From contig JBGTDX010000143.1 of the NCBI GenBank assembly GCA_041748075.1, positions 1-64,000 of the forward strand: DNA of 64,000 nucleotides, given 5' to 3'. The position numbers were made by a program, and so were the translations under genes. The notes below the pieces were generated by a model. That model saw nothing but the letters and a program-made list of their open reading frames with translations, was not told the origin of the DNA and searched no databases. Source of the stretch: JBGSYJ01 sp041748075 (lineage in GTDB: Bacteria > Acidobacteriota > Thermoanaerobaculia > Gp7-AA8). Positions 52,549 to 60,768 of the stretch are shown one piece after another. Each line of letters starts with the position of its first letter. Positions within the stretch are counted from its first letter, which is position 1.

Positions 52549-53829
52549 ATGGCTCTTGAAGGAACTCTAAAGGACTTCAGCCTCGCTGACATCTTCCAGT
52601 TGATCGGACTCCAGAGGAAGACAGGCGTGCTGACTCTTCGCGGCAAAGACGACACGGTCACCGTCACCTTTCTCGACGGAAAGGTCGTTTCAGCAGACTC
52701 ACTCAACCGGCGGCTCGAGCACAGGCTCGGCCACGTCCTGATCAAGACCGGAACGCTCACAGACGAACAACTCAACCGCGCGCTCGAAATTCAGCGGGAG
52801 ACCCTGCAGCGACTCGGATTCATCCTGACTCACTACGGCATCATCTCCACCGAAAGCCTCCGGGCTGCGCTCCAGCTTCAGATCCTCCAGATCATCTACA
52901 GGCTCTTCCGGTGGCAGGACGGCGAATACCACTTTTCGCAGGAAACCACCATCGAATACGACCGCGAGAACGTCGTCCCCATCACGGCGGAATCCGTCCT
53001 GATGGAAGGAGCGCGGATGATCGACGAGTGGCCGATGATCGAAAAGCGCGTCCGCTCGTATGACATGGTCTTCCGCAAAAAACCACTCGACGAAAAAACT
53101 GCTCGGCTGGTTGCTCAACCCGGCGAAACCGCCGATCCGGAAGACAGCAAAACGCGGCGCGCCAGAAGCGGAGACGGCATACGGATTTCTCGCGATGAAC
53201 AGCTCGTCTACGATCTGGTCGACGGCGAGCGCACGGTCGGAGACATCGTCGAGGCGAGCAGGCTCTCCGAATTCGATACAAATCGCGCGTTGTACGACCT
53301 GGTCGGGCGCGACCTCATCCAGGAAGTGGTCGACTCCGCGCCCCTCATGACGATCGACGAGAGCGTTCTCACGCCACTGCCTGTCGATGAAACTCCCACC
53401 GTCCTTCTCCCCCTCGTTGCGATTCTCGCCATTGTGGCCATGCTCTCACTCGCTACTTCCTGGAAAAACCCGATCAACATCACGAGTCCCATCGGACGCT
53501 CGCAGTCGGCCATCGAGGAGGCCCGCAAGGCAGTCTCGTTTCAGCGGATCCGAACCATCGGGGAGGCCGTCGACGGCTACAGGATGGTCAACGGCGGGTT
53601 GCCCGAGGAACTCGAGGACCTGACCCCCAACTTCATTGCCGAGGACGTGCTGCGCGATCCCTGGGGCAATCCGTACAAGTACCTCCAGCCTCCAGGCAAG
53701 TACCTGGTCATCGGTTTCACGCCCGACGGCCGTGCCGATACCGATCTGTTCTATTCGAGAGTCATCGAAACCCCGGGCATTGCGGCGAAGGGAACAGAGC
53801 CTACGGGTGGGATCGTACTGATCGACTGA
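52549..53829 (+). CDS. DUF4388 protein fused to a pseudopilin (GspG-like) C-terminal domain
   Basis: 426 residues. N-terminal DUF4388 (about 1-140; MALEGTLKDFSLADIFQLI and KTGVLTLRG), including a GspE_N-like stretch with HRLGHVLIKTGTLTDEQL. A winged-helix-like middle (about 215-265) is followed by a membrane segment (about 284-304). The C-terminal part (about 315-420) resembles the end of a type II secretion pseudopilin: LPEELEDLTPNF, DPWGNPYKYL and GKYLVIGFTPDGRADTDL. DUF4388 proteins are linked to surface motility and signalling in Myxococcus-like bacteria. The TGA stop is the first base triplet of repeat D4. Confidence 0.82.
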   Translation: MALEGTLKDFSLADIFQLIGLQRKTGVLTLRGKDDTVTVTFLDGKVVSADSLNRRLEHRLGHVLIKTGTLTDEQLNRALEIQRETLQRLGFILTHYGIISTESLRAALQLQILQIIYRLFRWQDGEYHFSQETTIEYDRENVVPITAESVLMEGARMIDEWPMIEKRVRSYDMVFRKKPLDEKTARLVAQPGETADPEDSKTRRARSGDGIRISRDEQLVYDLVDGERTVGDIVEASRLSEFDTNRALYDLVGRDLIQEVVDSAPLMTIDESVLTPLPVDETPTVLLPLVAILAIVAMLSLATSWKNPINITSPIGRSQSAIEEARKAVSFQRIRTIGEAVDGYRMVNGGLPEELEDLTPNFIAEDVLRDPWGNPYKYLQPPGKYLVIGFTPDGRADTDLFYSRVIETPGIAAKGTEPTGGIVLID

Positions 53830-53914
53830 AGAATTGATAATTGAGAATTCAGAATTCAGAAAGGGACTCGAGCGAGACTTTTCTGAATTCTCAATTCTCA
53901 ATTCTAATTCTTCA
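53827..53914. repeat. Family D full inverted repeat D4 (word GAATTCA/GAATTGA)
   Basis: 88 bases. Ends TGAAGAATT and AATTCTTCA; arms of GAATTGA/GAATTCA words at 7-bp period; core CAGAAAGGGACTCGAGCG to TTTTCTGAA. The outermost TGA on each strand is the stop codon of the flanking convergent gene (DUF4388 on plus, aspartase-like on minus). Same structure as D5. Confidence 0.92.
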
Positions 53915-55450
53915 TCGATCGGCCTGGCCGGCGAGGAAGTCCGGCGTGAAGATCTTTTCGATCTGCTCCTCGGTGAGCAGCTTCTTCCGGCGCAGCAGGT
54001 CGGGAATGGGTGTACCGGATGAAGCGGACTCCTTTGCAATCTCCGCCGCGCGCATATAGCCGATCAATGGATTGAGCGCAGTGGCAAGCGCGGGAGAGGT
54101 GATGTAATACGCCCGGCAACGTTCCCTGTCGACCTCGATTCCGGCGATGCACCGATCGACGAACACCGGCAGGTAGTTGCTCAGGATCTGAATCGAGAAG
54201 AGCGTTTCGAATGCCATCATCGGCATCATGACGTTCAGTTCCAGCTGGCCGGCCTGCACCCCATAGGCAACCGCTGTATCTGCCCCGATGATGTGAAAGC
54301 AGATCTGATTCATGCATTCGAGCATCGACGGGTTCACCTTGCCGGGCATGATCGAAGACCCGGGCTGCACTGCCGGAAGGATGATCTCGGCAAGACCCGT
54401 CTGCGGTCCGGACGACAGCAGCCGTAGATCGTTGGTGATTCTCGTGAGCTCGAGCGCCAGGTTCCGAAGGGACGCCGATGTCGCGGAAACCGGCAACTGG
54501 GACTGCATGGCCTCTCTCAGATCATCGATCGGTTCGAGAGACAGCCGCGTCATCATCGCCAGATAGCCGACCACGACGAAACGATACCCGGGGGGCGTGT
54601 TGATCCCCGTGCCCGTCGCAGTCCCCCCGATACCGAGCTGGCGGAGCTCATCCGCTGAATCCGAAAGGAGCCGGGTTGCACGCCGGACTGCAGCGGCCCA
54701 TGCCTTGAATTCCTGTCCGAGTGTCACCGGCACGGCATCCTGGAGGTGCGTTCTGCCCGACTTGATCACATCCGAAAACTCTTCGCCTTTCCCATCAAGC
54801 GCGAATGCCAGGCCGTCGAGAGCCGGAAGCATCTCGCGGAGCAGCATGAGTGTCGCGAGGCGCGTGGCGGTGGGAAAGGTATCGTTGGTGGATTGAGCCA
54901 TGTTCACATGATCGTTTGGGTGGATGGGCTTGTAGTGGCCCGCTCTGCCGCCGCAACGCAGGTTCGCCAGGTTGGCGATCACTTCGTTGCAGTTCATGTT
55001 GAATGACGTCCCGGCACCTGCCTGAAAGACATCGACGGGAAACTGATCGAGATACGCCATGTCGATGTAGGGCTTCGCCGGACGTCCGGTGCCGTCGTGG
55101 ATGTCGTCTTCGTCCGCCAGCAGGCTTCCGGGCATCGGCAGATCATCCGATCCCGCCTTTCGCTTTCTTGCGAGTCTCCCGAAGGTCTGCGTCGTCTCGC
55201 CGATGATCTCATCGCAGGCATCACAGATGGCACGGGCTGATTTTCGATCCAGCCCTCCGAGCTCGTAGTTCGCCAGCGCAGCCGCCTTCTTGAGCAGTAC
55301 GAATGCGCGAATGAACGCGGGATGCTCGCGAAGGCCGCTCACCGGAAAGTTCTCGACCGCCCGTTGGGTTTGCGCTCCGTACAGGGCACTTCTGGGAACG
55401 CGAACCTCGCCCATCGTGTCGCGCTCGATACGGAAGGCTTTTTTCGTCAT
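53912..55450 (-). CDS. aspA: Aspartate ammonia-lyase-like enzyme (fumarase II/aspartase superfamily) with an insertion
   Basis: 512 residues from ATG 55450 (MTKKAFRIERDTMGEVRVP); 57 upstream codons read from a repeat are rejected. Superfamily motifs: AGAGTSFNMNCNEVIANL, QSTNDTFPTA, SGRTHLQDAVPVTLGQEF and the signature GSSIMPGKVNP. DLRLLSSGP, LQDAVP and AGQLELNVM favour aspartase over class II fumarase. About 50 residues (85-134) are inserted before the active-site strand, with basic and acidic runs not seen in typical homologs (usual length about 470). It is the last gene of a minus-strand block with class I fumarase, so aspartate could be fed to malate via fumarate. Confidence 0.82.
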   Translation of the reverse strand: MTKKAFRIERDTMGEVRVPRSALYGAQTQRAVENFPVSGLREHPAFIRAFVLLKKAAALANYELGGLDRKSARAICDACDEIIGETTQTFGRLARKRKAGSDDLPMPGSLLADEDDIHDGTGRPAKPYIDMAYLDQFPVDVFQAGAGTSFNMNCNEVIANLANLRCGGRAGHYKPIHPNDHVNMAQSTNDTFPTATRLATLMLLREMLPALDGLAFALDGKGEEFSDVIKSGRTHLQDAVPVTLGQEFKAWAAAVRRATRLLSDSADELRQLGIGGTATGTGINTPPGYRFVVVGYLAMMTRLSLEPIDDLREAMQSQLPVSATSASLRNLALELTRITNDLRLLSSGPQTGLAEIILPAVQPGSSIMPGKVNPSMLECMNQICFHIIGADTAVAYGVQAGQLELNVMMPMMAFETLFSIQILSNYLPVFVDRCIAGIEVDRERCRAYYITSPALATALNPLIGYMRAAEIAKESASSGTPIPDLLRRKKLLTEEQIEKIFTPDFLAGQADR

Positions 55451-55491
55451 TTGGTTGCTCCGAGTGAAAGAAGTCAGGGGGATCGGTCCGT

Positions 55492-55661
55492 CGTAGCCAA
55501 TTCCGTAGCGGTAGCCGTTGCCGTTGCCGAACCTTATAGCAATTACGTCGCCTGATGAACGTCGCGGAGCTTTCAAGCACACGGGAACTCCTGCTGAAAA
55601 CAGTGGTGGGCGAGGAAACATCCTCGGCTACGGCCACGGCTACGCCGACGGAAACGGAAAC
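55492..55661. repeat. Family H inverted repeat (words GTAGCC, GTTGCC)
   Basis: Left arm: CGTAGCC, CCGTAGC, GGTAGCC, GTTGCC, GTTGCC (55492-55529). Right arm: GGCTACGGCCACGGCTACG, then GACGGAAACGGAAACG (55626-55661). The spacer is about 95 bases. It lies in the gap between the fumarase beta and aspartase-like genes, which are otherwise in the same direction. Confidence 0.78.
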
Positions 55662-55681
55662 GAGCTTACCGGGCTACCGGC

Positions 55682-56266
55682 CTAACTGAGACCGCCTTGC
55701 CTCATCGCCGTGATCCTCGCCTTCGACTCATCGAACACTTCGCGATGAAGGCTCCGCCCGTGCGAGTCCATCGTCACGATGGCCATGAAGTCTTCCACCC
55801 AGAGGTGCCAGATGGCTTCGGGACTGCCGAGGTCCATCCAGTCGACCCCATCGACACGCTTGATCGACGCGGCGCACACCTGAGCGGCTCCGCCGACTGC
55901 ATGCAGATAGACTGCGCCATATTCACTGCAGGCGTCCAGCGTCTTCTCACCCATACCACCCTTGCCGATCACACCTCGTATCCCATAATCCCGCATGACT
56001 TCCCACTGATAGGGCTCTTCACGCGAGCTCGTAGTCGGCCCTGCGGCCTTGCAGACCCACGCGTCGCCCTCACGCACCATGACCGGGCCGCAGTGATAGA
56101 TGATCTGACCAGTAAGATCGACCGGAGGCGTGGTCCCTGTGTGGATCCGGTGGTGCACCGCATCACGACCCGTGTAGAGACGGCCCGTAATCGAGACCGT
56201 GTCCCCGACGTTTAGAGAACGAGTGGTTGCCTCGTCGAGGGGAGTCGTGATGCTGATCTTCGCCAT
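55682..56266 (-). CDS. Class I fumarate hydratase, beta (C-terminal) subunit
   Basis: 194 residues; the smaller subunit of the two-subunit iron-sulfur fumarase, which hydrates fumarate to malate. TtdB/FumA-C-like motifs: VSITGRLYTGRDAVHHRI (substrate loop), YHCGPVMV, SREEPYQWEVMRDYGIRGVIGKGG (key residues R, E, and IGKGG), and EYGAVYLHAVGGAAQVCA. L(+)-tartrate dehydratase beta subunits share these, so the substrate is inferred. The alpha subunit gene is 101 bases upstream, with repeat D5 in the gap. Both subunits are needed for activity. Confidence 0.92.
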   Translation of the reverse strand: MAKISITTPLDEATTRSLNVGDTVSITGRLYTGRDAVHHRIHTGTTPPVDLTGQIIYHCGPVMVREGDAWVCKAAGPTTSSREEPYQWEVMRDYGIRGVIGKGGMGEKTLDACSEYGAVYLHAVGGAAQVCAASIKRVDGVDWMDLGSPEAIWHLWVEDFMAIVTMDSHGRSLHREVFDESKARITAMRQGGLS

Positions 56267-56280
56267 GAAACCTCCGGGAC

Positions 56281-56370
56281 TGAAGAATTGAGAATTCAGA
56301 ATTCAGAATTCAGAAACGGACTTGCGCGCGATCCTTTCTGAACTCTGCATTCTCAATTCTCAATTCTTCA
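56281..56370. repeat. Family D full inverted repeat D5 (word GAATTCA/GAATTGA)
   Basis: 90 bases; ends TGAAGAATT and AATTCTTCA, words GAATTGA once and GAATTCA three times on the left arm, core CAGAAACGGACTTGCGCG to CCTTTCTGAA. The right outer end supplies the minus-strand TGA stop of the fumarase alpha gene. It lies between the two fumarase subunit genes on the same transcript. Confidence 0.92.
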
Positions 56371-57279
56371 GTACAACCACTCCGTCACCCGTCCCGTCTC
56401 ATCCAGCTCGCATCCCCGCCTCCGGTACGCCCAGCACATGTAGGCAACGCTGACGAAGTAGCTGGCCGGAAGCCGGTTCTGCGTGCCAATCTTGCACGCG
56501 AGCAGCGTGGTCTTTCCGCCAAAGCCCATCGGGCCGATTCCGGAACGGTTGGCTTTGTCGACCACGCGCTGCTCGAGCTCGGCGAGAAGAGGATCGGGAT
56601 TGGTGTCATCCATCGTGCGGAGCAACTGTTCCTTCGCGAAACCATAGCCGGTCCCCCGGTCCCCGCCGATGCAGACTCCGAGGATTCCGGGGCCGCAGCC
56701 CTGTCCCTGCGCCTGAAGGACCGCATCGAGAATCGCGTTCTCGACACCTTCGAGATCGCGACCTCCCAGGTCGGGGTGAGGAAGGCTGTACTGCGCGTTC
56801 ATGTTCTCGCAGCCTCCCCCTTTGAGCATCAGTTTCACTTCGACGTACGGCTCGCGCCATTGATGAAAATGAAAGACGGGCGAGCCTGGACCGGTATTGT
56901 CGCCACTGTTCCTGCCGGTGATGCTGTCGACACTGTTCTGACGCAGGAAGCCCACTCTCGTGGCTTCTCGAACCGCCTCGAGGGCCGTCTCCTCGAAGGC
57001 GATCTGATCGTAGCCCACCGGCGTGTGGACGTAAAACAGAATCGTTCCTGTGTCCTGACACAGAGGAAGTGAATTATCCCGGGCGAGACCTATATTGCAT
57101 CCAATGACATCGAGTGCGACGTCGGCGTTCGATCCTTCGATCTCGTGAGTCCGCGCCGCGCTCACCGCGCGGACGACATCGTCCGGAAGAATCGTACTGG
57201 TCCGGCGGATCAACTCGAGAAGACTGTCCTGGAGGGCAGTTTGGCTCGCGGGGGGGTCGATGAGAGGGCTGGATGTCAT
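56368..57279 (-). CDS. Class I fumarate hydratase, alpha (N-terminal) subunit
   Basis: 303 residues. Carries the [4Fe-4S] cluster: cysteines in NSLPLCQDTGTI, in GGGCENMNAQ and in GQGCGPGILGV fit the three ligands of class I fumarases. VCIGGDRGTGYGF and GIGPMGFGGKTTLL are further conserved blocks of the FumA alpha-type family. The cluster makes this enzyme oxygen-sensitive. It heads a minus-strand block with the beta subunit and an aspartase-like gene. Substrate could also be L-tartrate in principle, but the aspartase neighbour favours fumarate. Confidence 0.93.
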   Translation of the reverse strand: MTSSPLIDPPASQTALQDSLLELIRRTSTILPDDVVRAVSAARTHEIEGSNADVALDVIGCNIGLARDNSLPLCQDTGTILFYVHTPVGYDQIAFEETALEAVREATRVGFLRQNSVDSITGRNSGDNTGPGSPVFHFHQWREPYVEVKLMLKGGGCENMNAQYSLPHPDLGGRDLEGVENAILDAVLQAQGQGCGPGILGVCIGGDRGTGYGFAKEQLLRTMDDTNPDPLLAELEQRVVDKANRSGIGPMGFGGKTTLLACKIGTQNRLPASYFVSVAYMCWAYRRRGCELDETGRVTEWLY

Positions 57280-57556
57280 GATCGTCTCCGGCGCAGGAGT
57301 CTATCGCGGGAAGAGTAGACAGTACACAGCAGATAGAGAACATGGCGCCCTCACCCGGCTGACGCTGATGTTGTTCGATGTCTCTCGCGGAATGAACGCC
57401 TCGGAAATGCCTGCCACGAATACCGGATACCATCTGTGGCGAGGATTCCGGTCTCCTGCCGTCGGCCGAGGGCTTCCCACTGGAAATGAAGATCGTCACT
57501 TCCCTGTTTAAAATCTTAGTCTGCTATTGTCAGATTTATGAAAAGAGGGAACTACT

Positions 57557-60184
57557 TTGGATTTCAATAAATTAACGATCAAGGCCCAGGAAGCGGTTTC
57601 CGGCGCCCAGACTCTGGCGCGGCGGTCCGGACACTCGGAGTTCACCCCGGAACACCTTCTGGTCACGCTGCTCCAGCAGGAAGGCGGGATCGTCGGTCCC
57701 ATCCTCAACAAGCTCGGCGTGGAGCCCGGGCAGATCGAGATGGAAGTCGCCACGGAGCTGTCCAGGCGATCGAAGGTGGGCGGCGACACAGCGGAGCCGG
57801 GCATGTCCGGGACGCTTCGCAAAGTGTTCGATGCCGCCTTTACAGAGGCTGAGGCATTCAAAGACGAATTCGTCTCGACAGAGCACCTCCTTCTGGGAAT
57901 CGCCGCTACGAAGCAGTCGAGCGCCGCCGAGATTCTCAGGCGATCCGGCGTGACGCGGGACAAGGTGCTCGAGGCTCTCAAATCGGTTCGGGGAACACAG
58001 CGCGTGACGGACCAGAATCCCGAGGACCGGTACCAGGCGCTCGAACGATATGGAAGGGATCTGACAGCGCTCGCGAGACGCGGGAAACTCGATCCGGTCA
58101 TCGGAAGAGACGAGGAAATCCGGCGCCTGATTCAGGTTCTTTCGCGCCGGACGAAGAACAATCCGGTTCTGATCGGTGAGCCGGGAGTCGGCAAAACGGC
58201 GATCGTCGAGGGCCTGGCGCGGCGCATCGTGGAAGGAGACATCCCTGAGGGGCTGAAGAACAAGCGCGTCACATCTCTGGATCTCGGAGCCCTGATCGCA
58301 GGAGCGAAATACCGCGGAGAATTCGAGGACCGGCTCAAGGCCGTCATCAAGGAAGTCGAGGAGTCCGATGGAAAGGTGATCCTCTTCATCGACGAGCTGC
58401 ACACGCTGATCGGCGCGGGTGCATCGGAAGGAGCGATGGACGCGTCGAACCTGCTGAAACCGGCGCTCGCGCGTGGGGAGCTCAGGGCCATCGGTGCCAC
58501 GACGCTCAATGAATTTCAGAAGCACATCGAGAAGGATGCAGCGCTCGAGCGGCGCTTTCAGCCCGTGTACGTCGGTGAACCGTCCGTCGAAGATACGATC
58601 GGAATTCTGCGCGGCCTGAAGGAGCGTTACGAAGTGCATCACGGCGTCAAAATTCAGGACTCGGCTGTCGTCGCGGCGGCAATGCTTTCGCACCGGTACA
58701 TCGCGGATCGGTTTCTTCCCGACAAAGCGATCGACCTGATCGACGAGGCGGCCTCGAAGCTCCGTATCGAGATCGACTCGATGCCGACCGAGATCGACGA
58801 GATCGAACGGCGCGTGATCCAGCTCCAGATCGAAAAGCAGGCGCTGTCGAAGGAGTCTGATCCGATGTCCAGGGAGCGGCTCGCCGCAATCGAGGCCCAG
58901 CTGGCAGAGCTGCAGGAGAAGTCCTCCGGCCTCAAGTCTCAATGGGAGAGCGAGAAGGGAGTCATCCAGACCATCCGTGAGCTCAAGGAACGGATCGAGA
59001 ACACTCGCGACGAGGCCCAGCGTGCCGAGCGCGAGGGAGATCTCAACCTCGCTGCGGAGCTCCGTTACGGAAAGATGCCTCAACTCAATCAGGAGCTCGA
59101 GCGAGTTTCCTCGCAACTGGCAGAAATGCAGAAGTACGGTGGACTGCTCAAGGAGGAGGTCACCGAAGAGGACATCGCGGAGATCGTCTCCAAGTGGACG
59201 GGGATTCCGGTCACCAGGATGCTCGAGTCCGAGATCGAGAAGCTCGTTAAGATGGAAGACCGGCTTCAGAAGAGAGTCATCGGCCAGGAGGAAGCCGTGC
59301 TCGCGGTTTCGAACGCCGTGCGGCGCTCACGCGCGGGACTCAAGGATCCCGACCGGCCGATCGGCTCATTCATTTTCATGGGGCCGACGGGTGTAGGCAA
59401 GACCGAGCTCGCCCGGTCGCTCGCCCATTTCCTCTTCGACGACGATCACGCGATGATCCGCATCGACATGTCGGAGTACATGGAAAAGCACGCCGTATCG
59501 CGACTCATCGGAGCGCCGCCGGGCTACATCGGCTACGACGAGGGCGGCCAGCTCACCGAGGCCGTTCGCCGCCGGCCGTACGCGGTCGTGCTCTTCGACG
59601 AGATCGAAAAAGCGCACCCCGAAGTGTTCAACATCATGCTGCAGATTCTCGACGAAGGTCACCTGACGGACTCGAAGGGACGACACGTCAACTTCAAGAA
59701 CACCGTGATCATCATGACCTCCAACGTCGGCTCGCACTACATCCACGAGTACCAGCAGTCGGACAAGAGCCCTGCGGGAGAAGAACAGATGCGCAAGCGC
59801 GTCGAAGCCGAGCTTCACAATCACTTCCGCCCCGAATTCCTCAATCGCATCGATGACATCGTGGTGTTCCATGCGCTCGAGCTCGAGCACATCGTGAAGA
59901 TCATCGACATTCAGCTCAGGAACCTGTCGGCAATCCTCGCTGAGCGTGGTCTCACTCTCGAGGTCAGTCAGCCGGCAAGGGAGCGACTGGCGAGAGAGGG
60001 TTACGACCCTGCCTTCGGTGCCCGTCCACTCAAGCGTGCGCTGCAGCGCCTGGTCATCGACCCGCTGGCGATCGAGCTCCTCGAAGGTAAATTCAAGCCG
60101 GGAGAGACCGTCTACGTGCATGCCGACCCGAGCACCTCGGGCGTCGTGCTGGCGAACTCACCCGAAGTCGGGACAGTCAATTGA
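57557..60184 (+). CDS. clpB: Protein disaggregase ClpB
   Basis: Hexameric AAA+ chaperone that, with DnaK, pulls apart aggregated proteins after heat stress. 875 residues, full length. Clp_N repeat domain (about 1-145), AAA-1 with Walker A GEPGVGKT near 207-214, a middle coiled coil (about 405-525; rich in Glu, Lys and Leu), and AAA-2 with Walker A GPTGVGKTEL near 605. Start is TTG with GAGGG eight bases upstream. No IGL/IGF loop of ClpA/X-type unfoldases is visible, as expected for ClpB. I could not identify a heat-shock promoter in the 277 bases upstream. The stop directly adjoins family B words. Confidence 0.96.
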   Translation: MDFNKLTIKAQEAVSGAQTLARRSGHSEFTPEHLLVTLLQQEGGIVGPILNKLGVEPGQIEMEVATELSRRSKVGGDTAEPGMSGTLRKVFDAAFTEAEAFKDEFVSTEHLLLGIAATKQSSAAEILRRSGVTRDKVLEALKSVRGTQRVTDQNPEDRYQALERYGRDLTALARRGKLDPVIGRDEEIRRLIQVLSRRTKNNPVLIGEPGVGKTAIVEGLARRIVEGDIPEGLKNKRVTSLDLGALIAGAKYRGEFEDRLKAVIKEVEESDGKVILFIDELHTLIGAGASEGAMDASNLLKPALARGELRAIGATTLNEFQKHIEKDAALERRFQPVYVGEPSVEDTIGILRGLKERYEVHHGVKIQDSAVVAAAMLSHRYIADRFLPDKAIDLIDEAASKLRIEIDSMPTEIDEIERRVIQLQIEKQALSKESDPMSRERLAAIEAQLAELQEKSSGLKSQWESEKGVIQTIRELKERIENTRDEAQRAEREGDLNLAAELRYGKMPQLNQELERVSSQLAEMQKYGGLLKEEVTEEDIAEIVSKWTGIPVTRMLESEIEKLVKMEDRLQKRVIGQEEAVLAVSNAVRRSRAGLKDPDRPIGSFIFMGPTGVGKTELARSLAHFLFDDDHAMIRIDMSEYMEKHAVSRLIGAPPGYIGYDEGGQLTEAVRRRPYAVVLFDEIEKAHPEVFNIMLQILDEGHLTDSKGRHVNFKNTVIIMTSNVGSHYIHEYQQSDKSPAGEEQMRKRVEAELHNHFRPEFLNRIDDIVVFHALELEHIVKIIDIQLRNLSAILAERGLTLEVSQPARERLAREGYDPAFGARPLKRALQRLVIDPLAIELLEGKFKPGETVYVHADPSTSGVVLANSPEVGTVN

Positions 60185-60210
60185 ATGACGAATGACGACT
60201 GCGGGGGTGA

Positions 60211-60591
60211 TTACTTCTTCCCTATCATCCTGTCGTCTGACATCCCGTGTGTCGCAGACCAGGTCAGCAGCGCTGTTTCCTGCTCGGGCCAGCTTTTTCC
60301 CTCGAGCCGCGGAAGCGGGATGAACGTCGTGTCGCCCCTGCTGAGCGACGAGTAAATCGCCAGAATCAAATGCGCGAGAACCAGCGGCGCCTTCGAGGCA
60401 TCACTGTTGATGTCGTGCGCGCTGCCAGACAGAAGCGATATCTGCTCCTCGAAGCCGCTCTTCGCGAGATGGAAGGCCTCGGATGGGCTGTGCTCGAGCT
60501 TGCTGTAATAGCGGATCAACTCCCGGTCGAACAGACCACTCTCCTCGAGAGCAGTCCAGACTCGCCCCAGCTCCCATCGTTCGTCAGGCAT
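60211..60591 (-). CDS. Small uncharacterised protein
   Basis: 126 residues, family unknown to me. It is helical and mildly acidic, without a signal or membrane segment. Recognisable features are MPDERWELGRVW, the polar middle HSPSEAFHLAKSG, and a C-terminal FIPLPRLEGKSWPEQETALL followed by a charged tail. The start region has no strong ribosome site visible. It lies between a short run of family B words after clpB and the C4/B3 repeats, so the neighbourhood is repeat-dense. Codon use looks like the neighbours and the frame is closed, which supports a real gene. Confidence 0.6.
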   Translation of the reverse strand: MPDERWELGRVWTALEESGLFDRELIRYYSKLEHSPSEAFHLAKSGFEEQISLLSGSAHDINSDASKAPLVLAHLILAIYSSLSRGDTTFIPLPRLEGKSWPEQETALLTWSATHGMSDDRMIGKK

Positions 60592-60657
60592 CGTTGCACC
60601 TCCGCTCTTTCAGCACTTCGTCAGCCCAAAGGCATCAGCTGAGGCGGCGGCCGAACA

Positions 60658-60746
60658 TGTGTCATCCTGAGCGCGGTGAAGGATCCCTCGAAGGCATGCG
60701 GTGTCGCCGAAATCAGGAGATCCTTCGCTTCGCTCAGGATGACACG
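60658..60746. repeat. Family C inverted repeat, copy C4
   Basis: Arms GTGTCATCCTGAGCGCGGTG and the complement ending CGCTCAGGATGACAC (the left arm carries two changes). Loop of about 35 bases. Followed after 22 bases by the B3 run, repeating the B-C pairing seen at 10.3 and 37.1 kb. Confidence 0.9.
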
Positions 60747-60768
60747 CCGGCTCGCTCCACCTCAGGAT

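Noticed and set aside
53912..55450. Calling this gene class II fumarase (fumC)
   Set aside because: Superfamily signatures fit both, but DLRLLSSGP and AGQLELNVM match aspartase better, and a class I fumarase is already encoded beside it; the alternative is kept in the evidence.
57572..59116. A 514-codon minus-strand open frame
   Set aside because: Antisense to clpB, no domain or ribosome site; a mirror frame.
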